From the NCBI GenBank assembly GCA_029938115.1, contig JAPYOP010000041.1, positions 1 to 32,027 of the forward strand: a stretch of 32,027 nucleotides of DNA, in the 5' to 3' direction. Position 1 is the stretch's first letter. Each line of letters opens with the position of its first letter. Below, piece by piece: positions 9,201-15,621 of the stretch. The DNA is from Colwellia sp. (GTDB taxonomy: Bacteria; Pseudomonadota; Gammaproteobacteria; Enterobacterales; Alteromonadaceae). The position numbers and the translations under genes were made by a program. Under the pieces are notes generated by a model. It had not been told where the DNA came from, searched no databases, and saw nothing but the letters and a program-made list of their open reading frames with translations.

Positions 9201-12200
9201 GGATTGATGGCGCGTAGTGAAGCCTGGGTGGCAGGTAATGAGTTTATTCCATTGACTCGCAGTGCTTATGATCAATGGGGCAATATTGTCAGCATGATGG
9301 ATGGCCTAGGGAATTTGCGGGAAATTGTATATGACTCGCAGTACAATATCTTCCCCATAAGTGAAACTATTTACGCCCATCAAAAGCCAATGACAGTGAC
9401 GGTCAACTACGATACAACGCTAGGTGTAGTGACCAGTCAAACCGACCTTAATAGTCATCAAAGTAGCTATCACTATGATACCTTTGGGCGCTCTGTAGCC
9501 GTTATTATGCCGGGCGCTGAGCCAAGCCATCCGTCACAGTTGCACTCGTATTCTTTAGTTGATCCTCATCGTGGTCTCACTTATGAATATGACAACAGTG
9601 GGCAACTATTTATGGGTTATAGTGGTGTAAAAATGAGTTCAACACATACACAAACTCGGGAACAATATGGCCGCTCAGACATGTTGGAAAGTTGGGCTTA
9701 TGTAGACGGCATTGGGCGTAAGCTGGGCAGCATGTCAGAAGACAACAACGGTTTTATTTTCATGGGAGGGCAACTCTTTAACGGCAAGGGAGGTATTCGC
9801 TATAATTTTGAAGCAATGCCTTTTTCCAGTGTAGATTATCCTGTCTTGAGTTTGCTGTCACAGTCTCACTCAGAGTCAAAATATGACGCATCGGGAAGAG
9901 TGATCTGGTCGCAATCTTCACCGGATAATAAGGGGCAGCGGGCCGAAACTCGAACGGAATATCAACCGTTGTTCATAACGGTGATTGACGCCAATGATAA
10001 TAGGCAAGCCACTACACTCGACGGGCTGGAGCGTAGCATTGAGGCCCATGAATATAACCAAGGTGAAGTGTTTACAACTCGTCATCAATATAATGCTGTG
10101 GGTAAGTTGACCCAAGTAACAGATGCGCAAAATAATATTAAAACCATGACATACGATGGGCTGAGCCGTAAAACGGCTATGAATGATCCTGATAATGGGC
10201 TTACCAAGTATAGTTTTGATAATAACAATAATCTTATTGAGATTACGGACAATAAAAATCAGGTTATAAGGTTTAAATATGATGATATTAGCCGCACCCT
10301 GAGCGAAGACTTTATGGGTAAGGCGGGAATTGAAGTGCGCTATGAATATGATGATGCAACCGCAGATTATCCAGGTGCAGATAACGTAGTAGGCAAGCTA
10401 GCGGCGGTGCATGATCAAAGCGGCAGCGTATTTTTTAGTTATGATCAGCGGGGTAATAGCCTTTGGCAAATGAAACGTCTACAAGGAAAAGATTATCGAT
10501 TCAGCACAACTTACGATGCCATGGCTCGAATCGTACACCAAGTTTGGCCAGATGGGGAATCCATCGCTTATCAATACGATAATCGTGGTCTACTAAAAAG
10601 CATTCCGGGGATAATCGATTCATTTAACTATCGTATCACTGGACAAATCGATCAAACGTTTTTTTCGAATGGCGTTAATACCCAATATCAATACGATGGT
10701 CGCCATCGATTAACTGAACTGAAAAGTGTGGGGGCAAGCTCGTTGTTTCAGCATTTAACATATGATTACGATAACCTGAACAACATAATTAAAATTGATG
10801 ATGAGCGATCAGTTAATGGCCTTAAATCGGCTAGCCAAATGTTTGTCTATGATGATCTTTACCGGCTGACTCAAGCCAAAGGTGCTTACGGAGCGATTAA
10901 TTATGCTTACAACGCCATAGGCAATTTAACCCAAAAACACTCACCGTCAGCAGGCCAAGCCGGGCATATTGATGATTCGTTAATTAATCTTAAAAAGCTA
11001 ACCTATGGTGGTGATGCTGGTGCATTTAATCGTATTGGTAAAGGCAATAAACCCGGCCCCCATGCAGTTACCTCCACCGAAAGCGGGTTGGTCTACGACT
11101 ACGATGACAACGGCAATATGATTGAGCACGGGCAAGGGGATCAATACGAGTGGGATTATAAAAATCGGCTTAAGCGTGTTGTTAAACCTGATGGCAGTGA
11201 GATTCAATTTACCTATGATCACAGTGACCAACGGGTAAGCAAAACCCAGATTAAGGCAGGCGTAACCACAGAAACTTTATACATTGGTTCTGGATATGAA
11301 ATCCGCAAAGACCAGACTTACAAATACATTTACGCTGGAGACAAACGGGTTGCTCGCGTACGCAGTATTGATTCAGGTTCTCAAACCCAGACCATCGCGC
11401 TTAAAGCGGGTTGGAATTTTATTACACCAACGTTGGAACCTAGCAACCGAGATATCAGCCAATTGATTCGGCCTATTTCGGGTGAGCTAATCGACCTTTA
11501 CGCCTTTGATAGTAGTCAAAATCAGTTTCTCCGCTATGAACCGGGTTTGTCTTCTGAGCTCACTGAGCTGGAACCTCTACGTGGTTATATGATGAATATG
11601 AAATCAGATGTCACTTGGAGTATTGAAGGACGGCCCGTGACCCAAAGTGCCGCACTAGACGAGGGCTGGAACCTGACGGGTTTTCCAGTTGATAACAGTA
11701 GCAACGTTACCAGTGTGCTATCCAGCATGGACTTACAGTATGATGCTATTTGGAAATACCAATCAGGTGGTCAATGGCAGTCCTATTTTAGTCAGGCATC
11801 GTTGCCTGCTCTTAATTCACTGGGCTTAATTGATGCAGGCCAAGCTTACTGGCTCAACGTTCCTGCCAGCACGGTACTTACCACTGCACAGCCTCTTAAG
11901 GGACGAACTGTGTATTATCACGCGGATCATCTTGGTAGCACCAATATGATTACCGATGCACAAGGGCAGGTGATTGACACTACTGAGTATTACCCCTTTG
12001 GTCGACCGCGCTACAGTAAAAATATTGATGGCACGGAAATCTTTTATAAATTCACTGGGCAGGAGTTGGATAAAGAAACCGGACTTTCATATCACAGTGC
12101 ACGTTATATGGACCCGGTCTTGGGGCGCTTTATTTCGGTTGATCCATTGTTGGTGGCAACGCCAGGTGACTGCGGAATACAGGAGTGTAACTTATACCTG

Positions 12201-12947
12201 TATGCGAAGAATAATCCTGTTGCTTTTATTGATACTACAGGTACACAAGGAGTTGGAGGGGGGTATGCACAACTTTATAAAGGGTTGTCGGCAGCCGAGT
12301 CGGAGAGGCTTACATTAAGTATGAACGCGTCATTTAATCAAGCTGTAGAACAGACCTCACAAGGAGATATGTATCAAGGGGAACCCACGGCTTTGGGCAC
12401 CTTAATGACAATAGGCGCAGGTGAAGTGGTTTGTCTTGGCACGGCTTTGGATCTACAGAACGTTTTATATCATGGGGTAAGATTTTACAAGAACCCAAGT
12501 CCGGAAAATTATAAAAAACTTGAGGAAAGTACCGTGGGTCTAGTCCCTTGGTATGGTGGCATGCGTGCCCTAAAAAGAGCTAGAAAAGCTTATAAGTCAT
12601 CTGTTTTTACTCATAATCGCGGTATAAGAAAAGCCATAAAGGCTGGGTTATTTAAGACGAAAGTGACCGAGAAGTGGAGTACCGGTAAAGGTAAAAATAA
12701 AATAACTATCAACTTTGATGGGAGAACAAAGGGGGTTTTACATAAAGTAATGCATAGGGATAAGATCGAACATAATGATGCAATGAAAAAGTTAATTAAG
12801 TTTGCAAATACGAATGGCACACGTAAGGTAAATCTTATTGTTCCCAGCAATAAACCACTCCCACAATCACTTAGGGGATATGTGGATGCGAAGGGCGGAA
12901 ATTTTAAGATTACACATGGAGGAAAGAAAGTGAATTTATTGAGGTGA
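6213..12947 (+). CDS. SpvB/TcdB/RHS-repeat secreted toxin (TcB-TcC-like fusion)
   Basis: The ATG at 6213 is preferred over the GTG at 6204 because of the purine-rich AGAAGTGG upstream. Residues here are counted from 6204. A Sec signal peptide ends at GLAHA before GEKK. About 28-330 is an SpvB-type N-terminus (ISLPSGPGSIEGLGESF, SLSYNSGAGNDVLGIGWSL). About 350-690 holds at least six FG-GAP/VCBS-type DxNxDGxxDL repeats, the beta-propeller part of TcB proteins. About 695-850 is TcdB-middle-like. About 1070-1720 are YD/RHS repeats. About 1730-1890 is an inserted double AGWN-type module. About 1903-2013 is the RHS core (YYHADHLGST, YHSARYMDPVLGRFISVDPL, LYLYAKNNPVAFID). Residues 2014-2247 are a basic C-terminal tip of unknown fold. 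The usual DPxG at the core-tip boundary reads DTTG. RHS cores make a cocoon that holds and releases the C-terminal toxin, so the tip is probably the effector. No immunity gene follows. Confidence 0.9.
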   Translation: MRCHVLVLCCFLFSGLAHAGEKKSGVGPSVISLPSGPGSIEGLGESFEPQLNTGSSTYSISLETTPGIAGHQPSVSLSYNSGAGNDVLGIGWSLGVQSIQRQTDKGQPKYNGEDTFIFQGEELIPLVDGSYALKNTTSFLRFYREGDSWLAKGPNGHRYRFGLYPSKNKIFRGSRLGINLETKVSQYDADFDHTYRWYLSEWVDTNGNKIEYYYSKNSDSNGRLYPSEIRYNQHGDKYQSVVFLYEDRPDVVTDYRSGFLIQTAQRLSKIQMFGFGQLAREYRLGYELSGDDFVNPEPTNKIKLAYSQLAKVTQYGRYAKNHLPPLRLEYTPLLNTRNALGSENTVNRMADTPPSIQFFNSNSEFMDVNADGLPDIYSTQNGEHKYALNQGDNTFGPYQVMNNAPVIPLSSENLVFADMDGDAKVDLLHKTGEGRWLFYRNRGNGEYAPPLIDSQAPAFSLVAGDTKFSDINFDKKIDIVRTNQNGTWSYCLSQQGADIDHAPFGNFPGVEDQDENGNGKLDNLQWDCNGSAAPKGLPADGLFQNPNYRQADMNGDRLQDLVWLRNIGGKAIVSYYPSKGFSDFDRSVSMSGNVALGGMNLQDLKLTDINGDGLADLVKVQPSLVTVWFNQGDREWSAPQEYDGSRYNPVNTQIRFADLNGNGTQDLVWIEMGVAQDDTIQYLDFSPIKANQLSVIDNGIGKRTIINYQSTTDYRIASEKEGNPWTLKSPVTMQVVSKVTIEPGLDLDTKPGNDQYITEYVYRDAWYDVYQKEFRGFSFVKSISIGDDSAPTSVTRTFFHTGAPDGIDNDGDGQIDERGEDNETEELPLKGQVLAQETTTELAGAYTTLGDGVFAADKDTFQRVQSKLTIQRIHSSDGGTQNVATVDNEQEVSFAYATKTLTDIIELGKGSPKRLKTTALKDAFGNVLAAKNYGVIDVDGDEQFAFNEYINNIDRWMIGYPHTKTVTDKDLNRLTQTKTYYDGGDFVGLPFGQVDKGLMARSEAWVAGNEFIPLTRSAYDQWGNIVSMMDGLGNLREIVYDSQYNIFPISETIYAHQKPMTVTVNYDTTLGVVTSQTDLNSHQSSYHYDTFGRSVAVIMPGAEPSHPSQLHSYSLVDPHRGLTYEYDNSGQLFMGYSGVKMSSTHTQTREQYGRSDMLESWAYVDGIGRKLGSMSEDNNGFIFMGGQLFNGKGGIRYNFEAMPFSSVDYPVLSLLSQSHSESKYDASGRVIWSQSSPDNKGQRAETRTEYQPLFITVIDANDNRQATTLDGLERSIEAHEYNQGEVFTTRHQYNAVGKLTQVTDAQNNIKTMTYDGLSRKTAMNDPDNGLTKYSFDNNNNLIEITDNKNQVIRFKYDDISRTLSEDFMGKAGIEVRYEYDDATADYPGADNVVGKLAAVHDQSGSVFFSYDQRGNSLWQMKRLQGKDYRFSTTYDAMARIVHQVWPDGESIAYQYDNRGLLKSIPGIIDSFNYRITGQIDQTFFSNGVNTQYQYDGRHRLTELKSVGASSLFQHLTYDYDNLNNIIKIDDERSVNGLKSASQMFVYDDLYRLTQAKGAYGAINYAYNAIGNLTQKHSPSAGQAGHIDDSLINLKKLTYGGDAGAFNRIGKGNKPGPHAVTSTESGLVYDYDDNGNMIEHGQGDQYEWDYKNRLKRVVKPDGSEIQFTYDHSDQRVSKTQIKAGVTTETLYIGSGYEIRKDQTYKYIYAGDKRVARVRSIDSGSQTQTIALKAGWNFITPTLEPSNRDISQLIRPISGELIDLYAFDSSQNQFLRYEPGLSSELTELEPLRGYMMNMKSDVTWSIEGRPVTQSAALDEGWNLTGFPVDNSSNVTSVLSSMDLQYDAIWKYQSGGQWQSYFSQASLPALNSLGLIDAGQAYWLNVPASTVLTTAQPLKGRTVYYHADHLGSTNMITDAQGQVIDTTEYYPFGRPRYSKNIDGTEIFYKFTGQELDKETGLSYHSARYMDPVLGRFISVDPLLVATPGDCGIQECNLYLYAKNNPVAFIDTTGTQGVGGGYAQLYKGLSAAESERLTLSMNASFNQAVEQTSQGDMYQGEPTALGTLMTIGAGEVVCLGTALDLQNVLYHGVRFYKNPSPENYKKLEESTVGLVPWYGGMRALKRARKAYKSSVFTHNRGIRKAIKAGLFKTKVTEKWSTGKGKNKITINFDGRTKGVLHKVMHRDKIEHNDAMKKLIKFANTNGTRKVNLIVPSNKPLPQSLRGYVDAKGGNFKITHGGKKVNLLR

Positions 12948-13139
12948 ATGCAGAATATAACCAAAACGATGGCTATGTTTATTGTATAACGCCACCTCTA
13001 GCATCGTATAATTAATCTAGTACGAGGAAGGGGGCATGTCTTTTCTTTTGCTTTTTAGAGGATAAGAGGAATTGTGATTTATATAGAAGTTTAGGGCTAT
13101 ATTTTCAGGATCAAAAGTGGCCCGTAGATTAGTTATCAG

Positions 13140-13200
13140 AGCCTGCGAGTTTACGCCATTTGGGGCGCAACCCAGCGCCACGGAATGGGGTCTGATCTTT
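13140..13200. repeat. Possible REP-like or mobile-element remnant
   Basis: A GC-richer patch in an AT-rich interval carries GGCGC-AACCCA-GCGCC, a 5-bp stem with a 6-base loop, followed by GGAATGGGGTCTGATC. GGGGTCTGATC-type ends are seen near REP and IS200-like elements in proteobacteria. Only one copy occurs in the window, so repetitiveness cannot be shown. Confidence 0.25.
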
Positions 13201-13570
13201 CCTTTTGCCTTTATGACAATTAGGATCTAAATTTCGAAATATATTTTTAGTGTTTTAAATCTATTAGAGTCAAATTGTTTTTGTCAGTGTTAAATAGTTA
13301 GCTTAAACGTGCAGGGATTTTAAACTTCGAATCATTTATAAGTTGAATGAGTTCGATATGATCGTAAATTAAATTTAATGTCAGCCATTATTACTTATTA
13401 TTTTAATCCATAATTGCTACGTTATCGGTTTTAGTGATGTTGTTGGCTAGATGATTCAGTGGGCTTAATAGGATTTTAAATATTTTTAACGAATAACCTT
13501 AGTCGTGGTATTGGAGCGTATTGTTGCTACACATTGATACATATTCAGCGCTCAATTTTAGATAGGATAC

Positions 13571-13588
13571 TTATCTGCACCCAGATAA
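13571..13588. promoter_or_regulatory. Operator-like palindrome upstream of MipA-like gene
   Basis: TTATCTG and CAGATAA form a perfect 7-bp inverted repeat around CACC. A further AGATA lies just upstream at 13560-13564, making an overlapping imperfect palindrome with the left arm. It ends 56 bp before the start codon, a typical operator position. The cognate regulator cannot be named. Confidence 0.45.
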
Positions 13589-13619
13589 AACAAACAGCTT
13601 GATCACATTTACTTAATTC

Positions 13620-13633
13620 AGTCTCGCGAGACT
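13620..13633. promoter_or_regulatory. 14-bp perfect palindrome abutting the MipA-like ribosome binding site
   Basis: AGTCTCGCGAGACT is a perfect 14-bp palindrome immediately before the AAGGA ribosome binding site at 13634-13638. As RNA it could form a 5-bp stem with a CGCG loop that would sit next to the Shine-Dalgarno sequence. As DNA it looks like a dimeric repressor site. Confidence 0.45.
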
Positions 13634-13644
13634 AAGGATCCATT

Positions 13645-14442
13645 ATGATGTTGTTAATTAAAAAAATATTGCCACAGCGTGCTCTATCTATCGTATTGCT
13701 TATGGCCCCTATCGTTGCACATGCAGAGATAGAGTTTAAGCTTCCAAGATCTACAGATAGTGTCGAGTTTCTATTAGGTTTCGGCCATGGCTATGATGAA
13801 ACAGCATTCCGGGGGGAAAAGAGCCTTTCAGAACCTTCGATAGCCATAGCAATATTGACAGAAAACTTCTATCTAGATGTTCATCAAGTATCATACAAAT
13901 TAATGCCAACAAAAGACTTTACTCTTAAAGTGTTTGGAAACTCAGATGCCCTACCTGTAGAGGAAGACATACCATCAGAGCTTAATATCAAGAGCGGTGA
14001 CTCATTTGACGTTGGCATGTCCATAGAAAAACAATTTGACAGATTGCGCATTGGACTGTTTTCAGCGGTTGATGTTACCGGCACCCACGATGGTTACAAG
14101 TTTGAGTTATCCACTGGGTTTGATAAAGTCAGCGACAACATACGTTCAGGTATGACGATAGGAGCGAGATACGAAGATCAAAAACGCAGTAATTATTATT
14201 ATGGCGTAGCCCCAAAGGAAGGCAGTGCTAACCTTGCTGCCTATGAGGTTCAGGGAGAGTGGACAGCATTTGCTGAGGCTATGTACCTTCATGAAATTTC
14301 ACATGGCATTGCTTTTGTAGCAAATACCTCCATTTCATCCCTGGGTAAATCGGCAAAAAAAAGCTCTAGAACAAAGAATGATACCGATATCGCGGACTTT
14401 GAAACCTTTGTTGCCTTAGTGTGGCAATTTCCGGTTCTATAA
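13645..14442 (+). CDS. MipA/OmpV-family outer-membrane protein
   Basis: AAGGA lies 6 nt before the ATG. A Sec signal peptide ends at PIVAHA before EIEF. The mature protein is a run of amphipathic beta strands typical of a small barrel. Recognisable MipA/OmpV features are the RSGMTIGARYED strand followed by the YYYGV(A/T)P motif near residues 185-195, and the final aromatic strand VALVWQF. Family members (about 250-280 aa) are outer-membrane barrels; MipA of E. coli binds the lytic transglycosylase MltA, and others are linked to antibiotic or metal response. The gene stands alone with its own control region, including two palindromes, so it is probably an inducible monocistronic unit. No function beyond an outer-membrane barrel can be inferred. 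Confidence 0.75.
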   Translation: MMLLIKKILPQRALSIVLLMAPIVAHAEIEFKLPRSTDSVEFLLGFGHGYDETAFRGEKSLSEPSIAIAILTENFYLDVHQVSYKLMPTKDFTLKVFGNSDALPVEEDIPSELNIKSGDSFDVGMSIEKQFDRLRIGLFSAVDVTGTHDGYKFELSTGFDKVSDNIRSGMTIGARYEDQKRSNYYYGVAPKEGSANLAAYEVQGEWTAFAEAMYLHEISHGIAFVANTSISSLGKSAKKSSRTKNDTDIADFETFVALVWQFPVL

Positions 14443-14467
14443 GGGGGTTGCAGCGCGTTTCATTTTG

Positions 14468-14495
14468 GCGGGCTAGAGTTTGTAAGCTACCCCGC
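14468..14495 (+). terminator. Hairpin downstream of MipA-like gene, possible terminator
   Basis: GCGGGCTAG and CTACCCCGC pair over 8 of 9 positions with a 10-base loop, 25 nt after the stop codon. No T tract follows directly, so it may be a processing or stability hairpin rather than an intrinsic terminator. Confidence 0.3.
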
Positions 14496-14626
14496 AAGTA
14501 CAGGCAGTTCCGGGTCCGCTTACAATATTTTTTGTGTATTTTAAATTAACTTGATGTTTAATATCCACCAAAGTGATGCAGTTATCATAAACGTCAGGAA
14601 ACACATGTTCTGTTATATGTAAGTAG

Positions 14627-14655
14627 TTGAATGTAATTGGTACAATAATTATATA
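14627..14655 (+). promoter_or_regulatory. Weak sigma-70-type promoter candidate for the DUF998 gene
   Basis: TTGAAT and TATATA are separated by 17 bases, in the right place for the gene starting at 14796. The surrounding sequence is so AT-rich that similar matches are expected by chance. Confidence 0.25.
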
Positions 14656-14795
14656 TTTTATGAAATGGTTCGATTTGTTTTTATGCGTATATTAAACGCT
14701 AAAATTAAAAATGTTTATATTAATTAGTCTTACTAAGCTTCATTGCTGTAATACAAATTTATATCAAATTAAAACAAATATGGATAAAGGTTGGT

Positions 14796-15437
14796 ATGAA
14801 AAATTTAATTCCACAAAGGGTGTTCGCATTAAGCGGTGTAATCTCGGCTTTAATGGCTGTGTTGGTTATATATGTTGCAGGCTATTATCAGCCGGATTAC
14901 AGTCACATACAAAATTTTATCAGTGAGCTTAATGCTAGCGGAAGTCAGCATGGGAGCGTAGTCGGTTTCTTGGGTTTTTTACCCATTGGGATTTTAACGC
15001 TACTTTTTATCAGTAGGCTTAAACAAGAGTTAGTATGGTCCACACGGGTAGCTATAGGTCTGTGTTTTTTATCATTTTCTGGTATTGACTGGTTAGTAAC
15101 TGCAACTTTTCCATGCGATGTAGGGTGCCCATCAACAGGGGATACATCGATTTCTCAAACCATACATAATTTATCGGGGCTCTTTACCGCATTATTGGTC
15201 CCAATGGGTGCGTTTTTATTAATTAAGCCACTACAACATGCTCAATTCTCTAAGGCGGTTATTGTATTTTCTGTTTTTAGCATAGTTAGCAGTGTAATAA
15301 GCTTTATATTATTTATCAGTTCATCCTTTGTTGATTTATTTGGTCTAATTCAAAGGTGTAACTTTTTTATATTTTACACGTACCTATCTGTGTTAAGTCT
15401 AAATACTTATAAAAAGTCCATTAATCCTAATCCATAA
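14796..15437 (+). CDS. DUF998 family integral membrane protein
   Basis: AAAGG lies 5 nt before the ATG. The protein is 213 aa with about six hydrophobic helices. DUF998 marks seen here are YSHIQNFISELNASGSQHG after the first helix, the GFLGFLPIGIL helix, and the loop TATFPCDVGCPSTGDTS followed by SQTIHNLSGL, with its conserved PCD-GCP cysteines and a histidine. The family consists of small inner-membrane proteins of unknown biochemical function. It has no close co-oriented partner on either side (353 bp upstream, 184 bp downstream), so it is probably its own transcription unit. The family assignment is good; the role is unknown. Confidence 0.8.
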   Translation: MKNLIPQRVFALSGVISALMAVLVIYVAGYYQPDYSHIQNFISELNASGSQHGSVVGFLGFLPIGILTLLFISRLKQELVWSTRVAIGLCFLSFSGIDWLVTATFPCDVGCPSTGDTSISQTIHNLSGLFTALLVPMGAFLLIKPLQHAQFSKAVIVFSVFSIVSSVISFILFISSSFVDLFGLIQRCNFFIFYTYLSVLSLNTYKKSINPNP

Positions 15438-15482
15438 CCTATGGGTTAATTATGAGGGGTATTAGAGTTTTAGTGTGTGAGA

Positions 15483-15498
15483 TGTGATGTCTGTCACA
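15483..15498. promoter_or_regulatory. Consensus CRP (cAMP receptor protein) binding site
   Basis: TGTGA-TGTCTG-TCACA matches both CRP half-sites exactly with the canonical 6-bp spacer, and the symmetry extends one pair further on each side (ATGTGA/TCACAT) and then G/C. It lies 124 bp before the start of the PKD/beta-helix lipoprotein gene. A TATAGT at 15582-15587 could be a -10 box, which would place the site centre near -103, in helical phase with class I CRP sites; no good -35 is present. The same symmetry could fold as an RNA hairpin after the DUF998 gene, so a terminator role is the alternative. Confidence 0.55.
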
Positions 15499-15621
15499 TC
15501 CTTTAGGCCTTAATGATCCTTTTGGAAGGGGCTGTTTTTATGCCAAGTATTTACACTGCCTCTATCGCCCTCAACCAAGTTTATAGTGTGCTAAATTTTT
15601 ACATTTATAAGGAGAGTAATC

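Larger units (their letters stand above)
12948..13644. other. Gene-free 0.7-kb interval
   Basis: No credible coding region is seen; the only ATG-started frame touching the RHS stop has 13 codons. The interval is AT-rich, apart from a GC-richer patch near 13140-13205 and two palindromes upstream of the next gene, both listed separately. RHS tips usually have an immunity gene here, and none is visible. No clear intrinsic terminator for the RHS gene was found. Confidence 0.7.
14443..14795. other. Gene-free interval of about 350 bp
   Basis: It contains a hairpin just after the MipA-like gene and a weak promoter candidate, both listed separately. The rest is very AT-rich with no codon-like pattern. 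A 71-codon frame starting at 14711 runs into the next gene in another frame and looks like a chance ORF. Confidence 0.6.

Noticed and set aside
12611..12964. 117-codon minus-strand frame opposite the RHS tip, considered as an antisense immunity gene
   Set aside because: It lies wholly opposite an established coding region, has no ribosome binding site, and its composition is what the complement of lysine-rich codons gives.
12948..12989. 13-codon ATG frame overlapping the RHS stop
   Set aside because: Too short and without a ribosome binding site; not an immunity gene.
14711..14926. 71-codon frame overlapping the DUF998 gene
   Set aside because: Runs into a well supported gene in a different frame, and no recognisable features are seen in its product.
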